Below, one piece after another: positions 44,720-52,957 of a DNA stretch of 64,000 nt. Made by a program: the position numbers and the translations under genes. The notes beneath the pieces were generated by a model that did not search any database, was not told the origin of the DNA, and saw only the letters and a list, made by a program, of their open reading frames with translations. Source of the DNA: UBA9655 sp964597045 (GTDB taxonomy: Bacteria; Pseudomonadota; Alphaproteobacteria; UBA9655); the NCBI GenBank assembly GCA_964597045.1, contig CAZQWE010000005.1:142000-205999 (forward strand), given 5' to 3'. Positions within the stretch are counted from its first letter, which is position 1. Every line of letters starts with the position of its first letter.

Positions 44720-45730
44720 GTGGGAAAGAAAAAGAAGATCACTTTAGCTTTACAAGGAGGGGGAACCCATCTTGCCTTTTCATGGGGTGTCATTGATGCC
44801 CTTCTTGAGGATGGTCGCTTCGAAATCGAAGGAGCCAGCGGGACGAGTGCCGGTGGCTTGACTTGTGCTGCTTTAGCTCAAGGGCTTCTCAAAAATGGAC
44901 TTCAAGGGGGACGTGATGAACTTGAAGCATTTTGGAAGATGATCAGTGAAAGGGGTGGACAACTCGGTCTCTCACCTACACCCTTTGATTCTAATTATGG
45001 TATTGATTTTACTACAACTCAAATATTGTTGAAATTTATCCAAGTAAGCCATCTTTCTCCTTATCAATGGAATCCTTATGGAATAGATCTTTTCAGAAAA
45101 TTACTGGAAGATTTTTTTGACTTTAATTTGATAAAAACTTTTAAAAACTTTAAACTTTTTTTAACCGCAACAAATGTTAGGAATGGGAAACTTAAGGTCT
45201 TTAGTGGAAATGAATTATCAACAGAAGCTTTTATGGCATCTTCTTGTGTACCTCTACTCTCACAAGCCGTTGAGGTTGATGGTGAAAAGTATTGGGATGG
45301 GGCCTATACAGGTAACCCCTCTTTGTTCCCCCTCATTTATAACTGTGAAAGTAAGGATATCGTTGTCATCCTTGTCATCCGTCAGGAGATGAAGGAAGCA
45401 CCAACCAGTTATGATGAGATTGTAAACCGAATACAAGAATTGTTTCATACAAATACTTTAACAAGAGAAATGCGTGCGATAGAATTTATTACTGATTTAA
45501 TTGATCAAGGTATTGTAGATAGAAATAAACTCAAAAAAATGAATATTCATGTCATCCAAGATAATGAGCTATTTTCAAATTTAGCTTCTTCTAGCCGAAG
45601 CAATACGGATTGGACCTTTTTAAATATGCTTTTTGAAAAAGGTAGGGATCTAGGGAAAAATTGGATAAAAGAACACTACGGCGATGTGGGAAATAGATCA
45701 TCTACAAATGTAAAGGAAAAGTATTTATAG
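44720..45730 (+). CDS. Patatin-like phospholipase
   Basis: 336 aa. The oxyanion loop ALQGGGTHLAFSWGV, nucleophile motif GTSAG with Ser43, and DGAYTG with catalytic Asp193 form a complete Ser-Asp dyad. No signal peptide, so the lipase is cytosolic or exported by a non-Sec route. The GTG start lies 12 bases after the cyclase gene with GAGGAG upstream, making it the third gene of the FIST-cyclase-patatin operon. In other bacteria, cyclic-nucleotide-linked patatins act as effectors that damage membranes; a link here is inference. Confidence 0.92.
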   Translation: MGKKKKITLALQGGGTHLAFSWGVIDALLEDGRFEIEGASGTSAGGLTCAALAQGLLKNGLQGGRDELEAFWKMISERGGQLGLSPTPFDSNYGIDFTTTQILLKFIQVSHLSPYQWNPYGIDLFRKLLEDFFDFNLIKTFKNFKLFLTATNVRNGKLKVFSGNELSTEAFMASSCVPLLSQAVEVDGEKYWDGAYTGNPSLFPLIYNCESKDIVVILVIRQEMKEAPTSYDEIVNRIQELFHTNTLTREMRAIEFITDLIDQGIVDRNKLKKMNIHVIQDNELFSNLASSSRSNTDWTFLNMLFEKGRDLGKNWIKEHYGDVGNRSSTNVKEKYL

Positions 45731-47107
45731 CCATATGGGCAGGGACGAGCCTAAAGGTGTAAGACTTAAGTCAGGATGGACGTGATTTTGAAGGATGGGT
45801 TTGAGGTGTTTGATCCTTCCATAAGGTGAGGGAGAAACGTGTAAATAAGGAGCAAAATCCTCAGGGAAAGCCCCTGATGAATCCTTGCCCTCCCGGTGGC
45901 CAAAAGAGTCGATAAACATCGCTGTACGAACGAGTGAAACTTCCACCCTATAGGAGCCACCTTGTTGAGACCGTCTCTTGAGGGCTTCCAAGATTCCAAT
46001 TGTGGCTAAATGTCCTGTCATATAATCACACGGTGCCGCGGGAAAAAGCTGGGGATTTTCAAGCGAACTATGTCCGACCATTAACCCTGAGACAGCCTGC
46101 GCAATTTGCTCAAATCCTTTGTAGGATGACCATGGGCCTCGAGACCCAAAGCAACTGATGGAAACGTAAATAATGTGGGGATTTATCAGTCTCACTTCCT
46201 CGGGGCCAAATCCAAGTTTTGAGAGTTTTCCAGGCGTATAACTTTCAACAAAAACATCTGCCGTTTTGATGAGGTTTATCAAAGCTTGGCGACTGTTCTC
46301 AATCCCTAAATTAAGATAGGTATTTCTTTTCCCAAGACCTGTATCAACCACGAAAGGAAAGTATTCTTCAATTTTGGGTCCAGAGATATGGAGGACATCC
46401 GCACCTTGTTCGGCAAGAGTTCTGGTACAGGTGGGGCCTGCAAGTAAGTGAGTAAAATCAATTACTTTTAAACCTGAGAGAGGTATATCGCCCTTGGGAA
46501 AAGGCACTGGAGAAGTATGACCTGTGTTTTTGATATCAATGATGGGGGTTTGGGAAAGGGTACGGCCTTGAGGATGTTTGAGCCATTCTTCAGATGTTCG
46601 GATTAAACACCCGGCAAGTCCTCTCTTATTGATTTCTTCTTCAAGTTCAAGTGAATCCCATTTTAATATGGCAGTCGTAAGTGACTCAAAATTATTGGGA
46701 GAGTGAAATAAATCGAGATAGGCATCACGCATATTGGGATAAACACCCGCAATATAAACTTGGCGTCCGTCCTTCGTTTTGTAAGCATTCATCACAGGAT
46801 AGTAAGGCCAGATGCGGTGTCGATCGGGAAAGAGTATGGGGTTATCATTAATGGTATTCATAAAAAAACTAATAAGGGATAGACTTGAATGAACAAAATC
46901 TATGGTGAATTTTTGTCGTTTTTCCCCTTTGATCTCATGAATATCATTCAAAAGCGATCCAATGGCCATATGGGACGCTACACATTTATGATCTACAAAA
47001 TAGGAAGTTTGGGTTACAGGCCGCACATTAATGATTTCTATTTCATTTTCAGGAACAGCTACTCCTTTGATTTCATTCATTAAATGTTTATAAATTGTAT
47101 TATACAT
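45725..47107 (-). CDS. Family III CoA-transferase (CaiB/BaiF type) with extra N-terminal domain
   Basis: 460 aa. The family core starts late: LSGLKVIDFTHLLAGPTCTR is at about residue 210, followed by KRNTYLNLGIENSRQALINL, ADVFVESYTPGKLSKLGFG and the CDYMTGHLATIGILEA region. The first 205 residues look like a second, partial copy of the family's small domain (YPVMNAYKTKDGRQVYIAGV). The normal C-terminal part after the core is short. So the chain is circularly rearranged or a decayed fusion. AAGGA lies six bases before the ATG. It overlaps the metallo-hydrolase gene by 8 bases. Confidence 0.82.
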   Translation of the reverse strand: MYNTIYKHLMNEIKGVAVPENEIEIINVRPVTQTSYFVDHKCVASHMAIGSLLNDIHEIKGEKRQKFTIDFVHSSLSLISFFMNTINDNPILFPDRHRIWPYYPVMNAYKTKDGRQVYIAGVYPNMRDAYLDLFHSPNNFESLTTAILKWDSLELEEEINKRGLAGCLIRTSEEWLKHPQGRTLSQTPIIDIKNTGHTSPVPFPKGDIPLSGLKVIDFTHLLAGPTCTRTLAEQGADVLHISGPKIEEYFPFVVDTGLGKRNTYLNLGIENSRQALINLIKTADVFVESYTPGKLSKLGFGPEEVRLINPHIIYVSISCFGSRGPWSSYKGFEQIAQAVSGLMVGHSSLENPQLFPAAPCDYMTGHLATIGILEALKRRSQQGGSYRVEVSLVRTAMFIDSFGHREGKDSSGAFPEDFAPYLHVSPSPYGRIKHLKPILQNHVHPDLSLTPLGSSLPIWL

Positions 47108-47912
47108 ACTGAATCCTTAAGCCCTGATAGGCTGCAATTGATTCAGGAAAGATACTTTGTGCTTCCTTTTCAATTTTATCGGAAAGCTCATCTGTGTGAG
47201 AAGGGGCTTGATGAAATAAAGCCAGTTTTTTGACAGCTGCAGCTTTTGCAAGCTCGGCTGCACGAATGTGGGTGGAATGTCCCCATCCCCTTCGAACAAA
47301 ATATTCCTCTTCAGTATAACTGCTATCATAAATGAGAAGATCACAGCCACGTGTGAAATCGATAATATTTTTATCAAGTTGTTCTGGGTCATGTTCGAAG
47401 TCTGAAATATAACAAATGGAATAATTCTGACTATCTAATCGGTATCCTATAGACCCCCCTGGGTGTTGTAGAGAACAAGTGCTTATCTTTGTTTTTCCTA
47501 ATTTAAAAGATTTGTTTAATTCAAAATAATGAAATTTAAGATGGGAATTTTTTGAGTTGGGGGTGATGGGAAAAAGAGGTGCATGTATCAGGTTATTTTT
47601 TAGAAAATTCTTTAAGAAGGCGTTGTGAGAATAGATATTGACCTCCCACTGCAAGTTCCACAAGGGTTCAAAAAAAGGGAACCCCATAAGGTGATCAAGG
47701 TGAAGATGGCTTATGAGCACATTGATTCGACCTGGCTTTTCATTCACAAGATCCCTGCCAAGATCATACATTCCAGATCCTGCATCCAGTATGATTAAAG
47801 GATCATCATTCACCTGCACGCTAACACAAGCTGTATGACCGCCGATTTTTTTAAATTGTTCTCCGGAAACAGGCGTTGACCCCCTGACTCCCCAAAATAT
47901 GATTTCGATCAT
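47100..47912 (-). CDS. Metallo-beta-lactamase fold hydrolase
   Basis: 270 aa. The MBL zinc motif is HLHLDHLMGFP (about residue 72), preceded by the strand VRGSTPVSGEQFKKIGGHTA and the metal Asp in IILDAGSGMYDLG; later ligands are probably in SDFEHD and HQAPSHTDEL. The VRGSTPV...GHTAC start is typical of PhnP-like or cyclic-nucleotide phosphodiesterase-like MBL enzymes that sit beside cyclases. The Met at 47912 has AGGA eight bases upstream. A role in breaking down a cyclic nucleotide made by the nearby cyclase is plausible but unproven. Confidence 0.88.
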   Translation of the reverse strand: MIEIIFWGVRGSTPVSGEQFKKIGGHTACVSVQVNDDPLIILDAGSGMYDLGRDLVNEKPGRINVLISHLHLDHLMGFPFFEPLWNLQWEVNIYSHNAFLKNFLKNNLIHAPLFPITPNSKNSHLKFHYFELNKSFKLGKTKISTCSLQHPGGSIGYRLDSQNYSICYISDFEHDPEQLDKNIIDFTRGCDLLIYDSSYTEEEYFVRRGWGHSTHIRAAELAKAAAVKKLALFHQAPSHTDELSDKIEKEAQSIFPESIAAYQGLRIQYV

Positions 47913-48087
47913 TGATCGCATCCTAATTTATCTATGATCATAGTGATGAAATTATTTTAAAAAAGCATTAATGTAGGGTGGAAACCAGTCTTTCTCTTCA
48001 ATAAAAGAAAGGTCGCTTTACAAAAAATTAATATTAAAATGGTAGGAATATAAATCTGTATTTTTGATCGATGAAAGGCTCAACCTA

Positions 48088-50601
48088 TTGAAAGTTCTGA
48101 AGAGCATCGTAGAACGAAACTGGATTCCACTGTTTTCTGGATTGTTTTGTGTCATACTTGGACTGGTTTGTTTGATTGGATGGCATACACATACTGTTGA
48201 GCTTATCCAATTTAAAATTGGCCTTACATCAATGGTTTATAATACGGCTTTTTGTTTTCTTCTTTTTGGTGTGGGGATGTTGACTCTTCTAACCCCATAC
48301 AAAAGGTTTGCGATCATTCCCGGACTTCTCATTTTGACGATCACAAGTATAACAATTATTGAATATCTATTTAACGTTCAGATGGGGCTCGATGAGCTCT
48401 TCATAAAAGATTTTCTTTTTACAAACACAATTTCCCCAGGAAGAATGAGTCCCAACTCAGCCATGGCCCACACGATTGGGGGAATATTTCTTCTCCTTTT
48501 ATCATTTCGCGAAATCAAAAAAACTTATTATTATATTCTCTTAATTCTCGTTGTCGTTCTTTTTATTTTATCTACAACATCCTTACTTGGTTATGCCATC
48601 AATCTTTCTGGAACCTATAAATGGTATGGCTTCATTCCTATGGCCCTCCATACATCGCTTGGGTTTTTCATCATGTGTATTGGGTTAGGTTTTCTTATTT
48701 ACAAGAAATATAATGTTGGTGAAATTAATATTTCCAAGGCTTTACCACTTTTTGCATTCCTCTGTGTCATGAGTTTTACGCTTCTTATTTGGAGGGCGAG
48801 TTATCAGGATGCATTTGTTGATTTACAACATTTTACAAACCTTGAAAGTGAAAAATTAAAATCGAATCTAGAACAAGATATTAAAGAAAGCATATTGGAA
48901 CTGAAATCCCATGAAGAATGGGGCTTATTACGTACCAATGAAGAATGGGTAACTGCAGTTGAATCATATAAACAAATGTATCCCTGGTATGGTGCGATCG
49001 GTTGGGTCAGTCCAGAGGGTGAGGTTCGTCACTCGACTTCTTTAAGCCCTAAAAAGAATTTTCTTGCCAAAGGCACACACCTTGAGAAAAATTTATTTGA
49101 TAAATTTCTTATGAATAAAGAAGTCAGCCTAATTCCCATCAATAAAATAAAAAGTGAATTGCTTTTATGTCTTCCATTTTATAAAGGGACAAGTCTTGAA
49201 GGTTTTATTGTAGGACTTATCAATACAAATACCCTATTTGAGACTATCATAAATGAAAGTCGCCAAGACGGATTTATCGTCAATATCACAAATAGTGTGG
49301 AACATAAAAAAGCGGCAACTTATATAAGAATGTCAGCACAGGATATTATCACGGAAGTAGATTTACGATTATATGATCATAATCTCCATTTTACGGTCAA
49401 ACCAACAGCTGATTTTATTAAGGAACAGACAGATTCATTGCTATCGTATCTTGTTCTCATTATCGGCTTTTTCATTGGAGTCTTGTTGGCGCTTGTAATA
49501 AGGTCGCGGATGATCTCTAAAAAACAACAAAAAATTCTTGAAGAAACTCAACACCTTCTTCGAGAAAAGTTTGAAGAATCAATACAATTAAACAATACTC
49601 TATCTCTATTAAAATCCATGGCTGATGAATTGCAATCCTCTGTTTCTTTAGCAAATGCTTGTGAAGTTATCTCTCATTATGCAAGCCTTCTCATACCTCA
49701 TTCATCTGGTGCAATATATTTAAATGAAGAAAGCGAAAAAACATTAACCAAAAAAGGAGAATGGGGGGAAAAACCGTTGGACGAGATTTGTTTCTCCGTT
49801 CAAAAATGTAACTTTCTACCACACAGTTTTTCTACATTCCACGGACAAGAAGTTTGCGAATTATTGTGTGAGAAAACAACTCTTCACAAACCCCATTCAC
49901 TAGATCATAATTCACATTATATCCCTTTGTTTGATAAGGACAAAATCCTTGGGATCTTTATTATTAATGCCGAGGATAGTGAAAATCTTCCTCAAAACCT
50001 AATAGAAACACTTATTAACCAAATTAAACCCGCATTAGCTAATATCAAACTAAGAGAATTGTTAAAAAGCCAAGCGACAAGAGACCCTCTCACAAATCTA
50101 TTCAATCGTCGTTATCTTGATGAGTCTCTCCCGCGGGAGCTTTATCAAGCGAAAAGATATATGAGAGATCTTTCGCTTCTCATGATTGATATTGATCATT
50201 TTAAAAAAATTAATGACACATTTGGACACAAAGGAGGAGATAAGGTTCTTAAAGGTATAGCAAACCTCCTTGAGACTAAATCAAGAAAGGGTGACATTGT
50301 TTGTCGATTTGGAGGAGAAGAATTTTTGATTGTTTTACAAGAAACATCTAGTGAAAATGCTTTGAAACGAGCCACTCAAATTAAGGATGAAGTCTCAACC
50401 TTACAGTTCTCCACCATTGGAGAAGACCTCAAACATGTGACTGTATCAATCGGAATTTCCTCATTCCCAGGTGATGGAGATACAATGGAAGATCTCATCC
50501 TTATTGCTGATCAATCCCTTTACAGAGCGAAAGCTAATGGTCGAAATCGGGTTGAAGTGGGCAAAGATCGGACAGAAAAGAGATCAAGTGTTGGGTCATA
50601 A
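48088..50601 (+). CDS. Membrane diguanylate cyclase (GGDEF)
   Basis: Makes cyclic di-GMP. 837 aa. Six or more N-terminal helices (about residues 12-225) precede a periplasmic stretch of about 200 residues (AFVDLQHFTNLESEKLKSNL onward), another helix near 470, a GAF-like region (about 520-650) and the C-terminal GGDEF domain (DPLTNLFNRRYLD to the end). The active-site loop is GGEEF at about 742-746, with an RKGD inhibitory site five residues before it, so both activity and feedback are expected. The TTG at 48088 is preferred, with AAAGG upstream; a TTG eight codons earlier is possible. The stop lies 2 bases from tRNA-Asn. Confidence 0.92.
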   Translation: MKVLKSIVERNWIPLFSGLFCVILGLVCLIGWHTHTVELIQFKIGLTSMVYNTAFCFLLFGVGMLTLLTPYKRFAIIPGLLILTITSITIIEYLFNVQMGLDELFIKDFLFTNTISPGRMSPNSAMAHTIGGIFLLLLSFREIKKTYYYILLILVVVLFILSTTSLLGYAINLSGTYKWYGFIPMALHTSLGFFIMCIGLGFLIYKKYNVGEINISKALPLFAFLCVMSFTLLIWRASYQDAFVDLQHFTNLESEKLKSNLEQDIKESILELKSHEEWGLLRTNEEWVTAVESYKQMYPWYGAIGWVSPEGEVRHSTSLSPKKNFLAKGTHLEKNLFDKFLMNKEVSLIPINKIKSELLLCLPFYKGTSLEGFIVGLINTNTLFETIINESRQDGFIVNITNSVEHKKAATYIRMSAQDIITEVDLRLYDHNLHFTVKPTADFIKEQTDSLLSYLVLIIGFFIGVLLALVIRSRMISKKQQKILEETQHLLREKFEESIQLNNTLSLLKSMADELQSSVSLANACEVISHYASLLIPHSSGAIYLNEESEKTLTKKGEWGEKPLDEICFSVQKCNFLPHSFSTFHGQEVCELLCEKTTLHKPHSLDHNSHYIPLFDKDKILGIFIINAEDSENLPQNLIETLINQIKPALANIKLRELLKSQATRDPLTNLFNRRYLDESLPRELYQAKRYMRDLSLLMIDIDHFKKINDTFGHKGGDKVLKGIANLLETKSRKGDIVCRFGGEEFLIVLQETSSENALKRATQIKDEVSTLQFSTIGEDLKHVTVSIGISSFPGDGDTMEDLILIADQSLYRAKANGRNRVEVGKDRTEKRSSVGS

Positions 50602-50603
50602 AT

Positions 50604-50679
50604 TGGCTCCCCGGGACGGACTCGAACCGCCGACCCAGTGGTTAACAGCCACTTGCTCTACCGACTGAGCTACCGGGGA
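50604..50679 (-). tRNA. tRNA-Asn (anticodon GTT)
   Basis: 76 bases including encoded CCA. Acceptor TCCCCGG pairs with CCGGGGA; D arm TAGCTCAGTCGGTAGAGC; anticodon loop CTGTTAA; T arm GGCGG-TTCGAGT-CCGTC. The 3' end almost touches the stop of the diguanylate cyclase gene. Confidence 0.97.
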
Positions 50680-50755
50680 ATTGTTTGGGTTATAGCAAAG
50701 TCTTTTTAAGACGACAAGACTAATAATTGAAGATGAAGCCTTTAAGGAGAAAGGT

Positions 50756-50829
50756 TGGAGGCCGGGACCGGAATCGAACCGGTATACAAGGATTTGCAGT
50801 CCTCTGCATCACCACTCTGCCACCCGGCC
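50756..50829 (-). tRNA. tRNA-Cys (anticodon GCA)
   Basis: 74 bases including encoded CCA. Acceptor GGCCGGG pairs with CCCGGCC, discriminator T; anticodon loop CTGCAAA; T arm ACCGG-TTCGATT-CCGGT. It lies 76 bases upstream of tRNA-Asn in transcription order and is probably co-transcribed. Confidence 0.97.
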
Positions 50830-50966
50830 ATTAGCAGTGTTCAGTTATCAAGAATAACTCATTACTGAGTACTGATATACTTGCGGGGGTGTCTACGGTC
50901 AAGAGGCTCGTTTTTTAGGATGACAAATGCATTTTCTTCTTATAAGTTGTGCATTGTTAAAAGAGA

Positions 50967-52952
50967 ATGTCTTTTGGAATTAAAATGCTTAATTTTTACA
51001 TTAAAAGAATGAAAAAGATTAATTTAAAGTTTCTCTCATTGATTGCTCACAATCGGTCAGCCTTAACGCTCGCCCATGATATTTTCATTGTTATCTTAAG
51101 TCTGCAAATTTCCCTTTTTCTTCGTTTAGGAGATGACCTCTCTCTCATTTCTTCAACGGCCATTGCGTTAAATACATTCCTTTATGTCATGATTGCTTTT
51201 GCGGTATTTCTTGGAAAACACATCTATCGAGGAATGTGGCAATATTCTTCCTTAGGAGATCTCGTCTCAATAAGTTTATCAGTGACGTATATTACATTAC
51301 TTTATCTTCCCATTATGTTGTTTCTTCCTCAAGAAGTCCTGTTGCCCAGATCAACACCATTAATCAATTGGTTTGTGTTAACTGCTTTCTTAGGAGCTCC
51401 AAGACTTCTTTATCGGCTTTATCGGCAACACAGAAATCGCACTAAATCTGAATCCTCTTCTGAAGCCAAAAAGGTTCTGATTATCGGAGCGGGTGATCAG
51501 ACCGAACTTTTTATTCGTGAGATTCTTCGACAAAATGATGAAACTTACCGTCTCTTAGGGATTGTAGGAAATAAAGCTGCCCAAAAAGGTCAGAAGATTC
51601 ATCACATAAGCGTTCTTGGTACAATTGCTGAATTGTCATCAATTATTGAAAAACTTGAGAAAAAAGATCAGCAAGTGGAAATGCTCATCGTTGCTGATGA
51701 AAACATGAAAACGAAAGTTCTGAAATCTTTGTTGAGTTTGGCTGAAAGTTTAGGGATTCAACTTTCTCGTCTTCCTCATATTAGTGAGATTACAGCACCT
51801 GCAGCAAAACCCCGTGTTAAACCTATTGCAATTGAAGATTTGTTAGGGCGGCCACAAGCGAGTCTGGATCGGGATAGCATGAAGTCTATGATTACGGGCA
51901 AGAAGGTTTTAGTAACGGGCGCAGGAGGAACAATTGGGGGAGAACTTGTCCGTCAAATCTCTGATTTTGAACCCTCTCATATATGTCTTCTCGATCATAG
52001 TGAGTATCTTCTTTATAATACAGGTCTAGAACTTAAAGAACGTCACAGTGAACTTCCCTATGACAGTATTTTGGCCGATGTCACCAGCGTGGATCGAATA
52101 CGTCATGTTATATCTACGTTTAAGCCTGAGCTTGTGTTTCACGCAGCAGCTTTGAAACATGTTCCCATTGTTGAAGACAACCCTTCTCAGGGAGCCTTAA
52201 CAAACGCCATAGGGACCCGCATTGTTGCAGATGCCTGTAGGGAATTTAATGTTAAGGCTATGCTTTTAATTTCAACAGATAAAGCGATTAATCCTACAAG
52301 TGCGATGGGGGCCACAAAACGCCTTGCAGAATGTTATTGTCAAGCTTTGGACATTTTAGAACGACAGAAACCCAATGGGACACGGTATGCGAGTGTGAGG
52401 TTCGGTAATGTTTTGGGATCTTCTGGTTCTGTCGTTCCTCTCTTTAAAAGGCAAATTGAACAGGGCGGCCCTCTGACCCTCACTCATCCTGAAATGCTGC
52501 GCTATTTTATGACGGTTCATGAAGCTGTCGAGCTTGTTCTTCAAGCCATGACCATATCTATAAACTCAACTATTCAAGGGGGAAGAGTTTTTGTTCTCGA
52601 TATGGGAGAGCCTGTAAAAATCATAGACTTGGCCCGTCAGATGATAAGATTAGCTGGACTTAAACCCGATATTGATATCGAAATCAAATATATGGGCTTA
52701 AGACCTGGTGAAAAATTGTTCGAAGAACTGTTTCATTCAACTGAAAGTCTTCACCCGACAAATAACACCAGTATTCTTCTAGGATCTCCACGAACGGTTG
52801 ATCATGGATTCTTAATCCGAGCTTTTAATGAGCTTGAGAAGGTTGCTTTAGATCAAGATGATGAATCTGTCCTTCGGATGCTTCATGCTCTTGTGCCGGA
52901 GTATAAAACTCCTGATTACGATAATAATGCTTACTTAAAAGTGGTCTCTTAA
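50967..52952 (+). CDS. Membrane nucleotide-sugar epimerase/dehydratase (WbpM/CapD family)
   Basis: Predicted UDP-GlcNAc 4,6-dehydratase acting early in LPS O-antigen or capsule synthesis. 661 aa. Four N-terminal helices (about residues 25-140) and a first Rossmann domain (VLIIGAGDQTELFIREIL, about 170) are followed by the catalytic short-chain dehydrogenase domain with VLVTGAGGTIGGELVRQI (about 312), STDKAINPTSAMGATKR with the Met/Lys active-site pair replacing the usual Tyr, and RPGEKLFEEL. The start is uncertain: the ATG at 50967 has AAGAG too close, and in-frame ATGs at 50985 and 51009 remain possible. Confidence 0.92.
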   Translation: MSFGIKMLNFYIKRMKKINLKFLSLIAHNRSALTLAHDIFIVILSLQISLFLRLGDDLSLISSTAIALNTFLYVMIAFAVFLGKHIYRGMWQYSSLGDLVSISLSVTYITLLYLPIMLFLPQEVLLPRSTPLINWFVLTAFLGAPRLLYRLYRQHRNRTKSESSSEAKKVLIIGAGDQTELFIREILRQNDETYRLLGIVGNKAAQKGQKIHHISVLGTIAELSSIIEKLEKKDQQVEMLIVADENMKTKVLKSLLSLAESLGIQLSRLPHISEITAPAAKPRVKPIAIEDLLGRPQASLDRDSMKSMITGKKVLVTGAGGTIGGELVRQISDFEPSHICLLDHSEYLLYNTGLELKERHSELPYDSILADVTSVDRIRHVISTFKPELVFHAAALKHVPIVEDNPSQGALTNAIGTRIVADACREFNVKAMLLISTDKAINPTSAMGATKRLAECYCQALDILERQKPNGTRYASVRFGNVLGSSGSVVPLFKRQIEQGGPLTLTHPEMLRYFMTVHEAVELVLQAMTISINSTIQGGRVFVLDMGEPVKIIDLARQMIRLAGLKPDIDIEIKYMGLRPGEKLFEELFHSTESLHPTNNTSILLGSPRTVDHGFLIRAFNELEKVALDQDDESVLRMLHALVPEYKTPDYDNNAYLKVVS

Positions 52953-52957
52953 ATAAT

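Noticed and set aside
48064..48090. ATG at 48071 as the diguanylate cyclase start
   Set aside because: It is out of frame with the long coding sequence; only TTG codons at 48064 and 48088 are in frame.
50836..50880. A mobile-element end after tRNA-Cys (AGTTAT-CAAGA-ATAACT hairpin and CATTACTGAGTACTGA)
   Set aside because: Resembles the 26613-26699 repeat in part, but is too short and diverged to define an element or an attachment site; no integrase is nearby.
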